Shown here piece after piece: positions 63,569-64,000 of a stretch of DNA of 64,000 bases; positions within the stretch are counted from its first letter, which is position 1, and each line of letters begins with the position of its first letter. The stretch lies in NCBI RefSeq assembly GCF_009208565.1, contig NZ_WFLK01000004.1, positions 372,001 through 436,000 of the forward strand, given 5' to 3'. Both the position numbers and the translations under genes were made by a program. Source of the DNA: Janthinobacterium aquaticum (lineage in GTDB: Bacteria; Pseudomonadota; Gammaproteobacteria; Burkholderiales; Burkholderiaceae_D). The notes beneath the pieces are model-generated. The model had not been told where the DNA came from and ran no database searches. It saw only the letters and a program-made list of their open reading frames with translations.

Positions 63569-64000
63569 ATGGCGACCAACACTCTTTCCCGCCTGCTGGC
63601 CGCCTGCACCGTGGTATTGGCCATGCTGGCGCCGGCCGCGCATGCCGAGCGCCTGAAGGATTTGGCCAGCATTGCCGGCGTGCGCGACAACCAGTTGATG
63701 GGCTATGGCCTGGTGGTGGGCCTGGACGGCAGCGGCGACCAGACCACGCAGACGCCATTTACCATCCAGAGCGTGGCGGCGATGCTGCAGCAGCAGGGCG
63801 TCAATTTGCCGCAAGGCACCAGTTTGCAGCTGAAAAACGTGGCGGCCGTGATGGTCACCACCTCGCTGCCGGCGTTTGCCCAGCCCGGCCAGTTGCTCGA
63901 TATCACCGTGTCGTCGATGGGCAACGCCAAGAGCTTGCGCGGCGGCACCTTGCTGATGACGCCATTGAAGGGCGCCGATGGCCAGATTTATGGCATGGCG
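63569..64000 (+). CDS. flgI: Flagellar P-ring protein FlgI (partial, cut by window edge)
   Basis: The first 144 codons of the P-ring protein. A signal peptide ([18 protein letters not shown]) precedes [39 protein letters not shown], the FlgI N-terminal hallmark. It starts two bases after the flgH stop and continues past 64000. Confidence 0.95.
   Translation, partial: MATNTLSRLLAACTVVLAMLAPAAHAERLKDLASIAGVRDNQLMGYGLVVGLDGSGDQTTQTPFTIQSVAAMLQQQGVNLPQGTSLQLKNVAAVMVTTSLPAFAQPGQLLDITVSSMGNAKSLRGGTLLMTPLKGADGQIYGMA

Overview
The window is chromosomal DNA of a betaproteobacterium, most likely an Oxalobacteraceae member (Janthinobacterium, Duganella or Massilia type). The basis is its high GC content, the order ribF-ileS-lspA-coaBC-dut, divergent rne and rluC, a polar-type flagellar cluster (flhB-flhA-flhF-flhG-fliA-motC-motD), a PEP-CTERM protein, and a CqsA/LqsA-like autoinducer module of the kind known as JQS from Janthinobacterium. 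I see no rRNA, tRNA, CRISPR array, prophage or intact insertion sequence.

Layout. 1-4.2 kb: a molybdenum hydroxylase set (large subunit cut by the window edge, [2Fe-2S] small subunit, XdhC) with an AlkA-like glycosylase translationally coupled to xdhC. 4.3-11.8 kb: an M48-like lipoprotein with substituted zinc-site residues, then dut, coaBC, lspA, ileS and ribF on the minus strand. 11.9-15.9 kb: tonB-exbB-exbD-exbD, a terminator hairpin and a TPR gene. 16.4-21.2 kb: the prkA-yeaH-spoVR stress operon. 21.8-25.4 kb: an adenine-deaminase-like gene and a large FtsX-type permease. 25.5-29.2 kb: jqsR-jqsS divergent from jqsA, an alpha-hydroxyketone quorum-sensing module. 29.3-32.3 kb: a truncated haemoglobin, rmuC, a MITE-like element and an MHFG-type PEP-CTERM protein. 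32.5-36.9 kb: a mobA-moeA gene fusion, moaA and chrA. 37-44 kb: rne with a long leader, divergent from rluC, a HAD phosphatase, a Rieske protein and sppA. 44.0-46.5 kb: a candidate small RNA, a small hypothetical gene, an rsuA-type pseudouridine synthase and a fumarylacetoacetate-hydrolase-family enzyme. 46.6-64 kb: flagellar genes, interrupted by yciH and an acyltransferase.

How it works together. The flagellar block holds export-gate proteins (FlhA, FlhB), placement and number control (FlhF, FlhG), sigma-28 (FliA), a second stator pair (MotC, MotD), the anti-sigma factor and chaperone (FlgM, FlgN), and rod, hook and ring proteins (FlgA-FlgI, the last cut by the window edge). A consensus-perfect sigma-28 promoter in front of flgM shows the FliA-FlgM feedback directly in the sequence. 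The molybdenum genes at both ends of the first 36 kb (XdhC, MoaA, MobA-MoeA) could serve the same cofactor-dependent enzymes.

Most interesting for follow-up: the JQS-type module and its unusual receiver; a 259-bp MITE-like element flanked by 8-bp direct repeats next to rmuC; a promoter-to-terminator unit at 44.03-44.25 kb that looks like a small RNA; the MobA-MoeA fusion; the M48 protein lacking two zinc ligands; a FlhG without a recognisable P-loop; an Ala-rich insertion in FlgE; and a family of two-hairpin intergenic repeats with four copies in the window.
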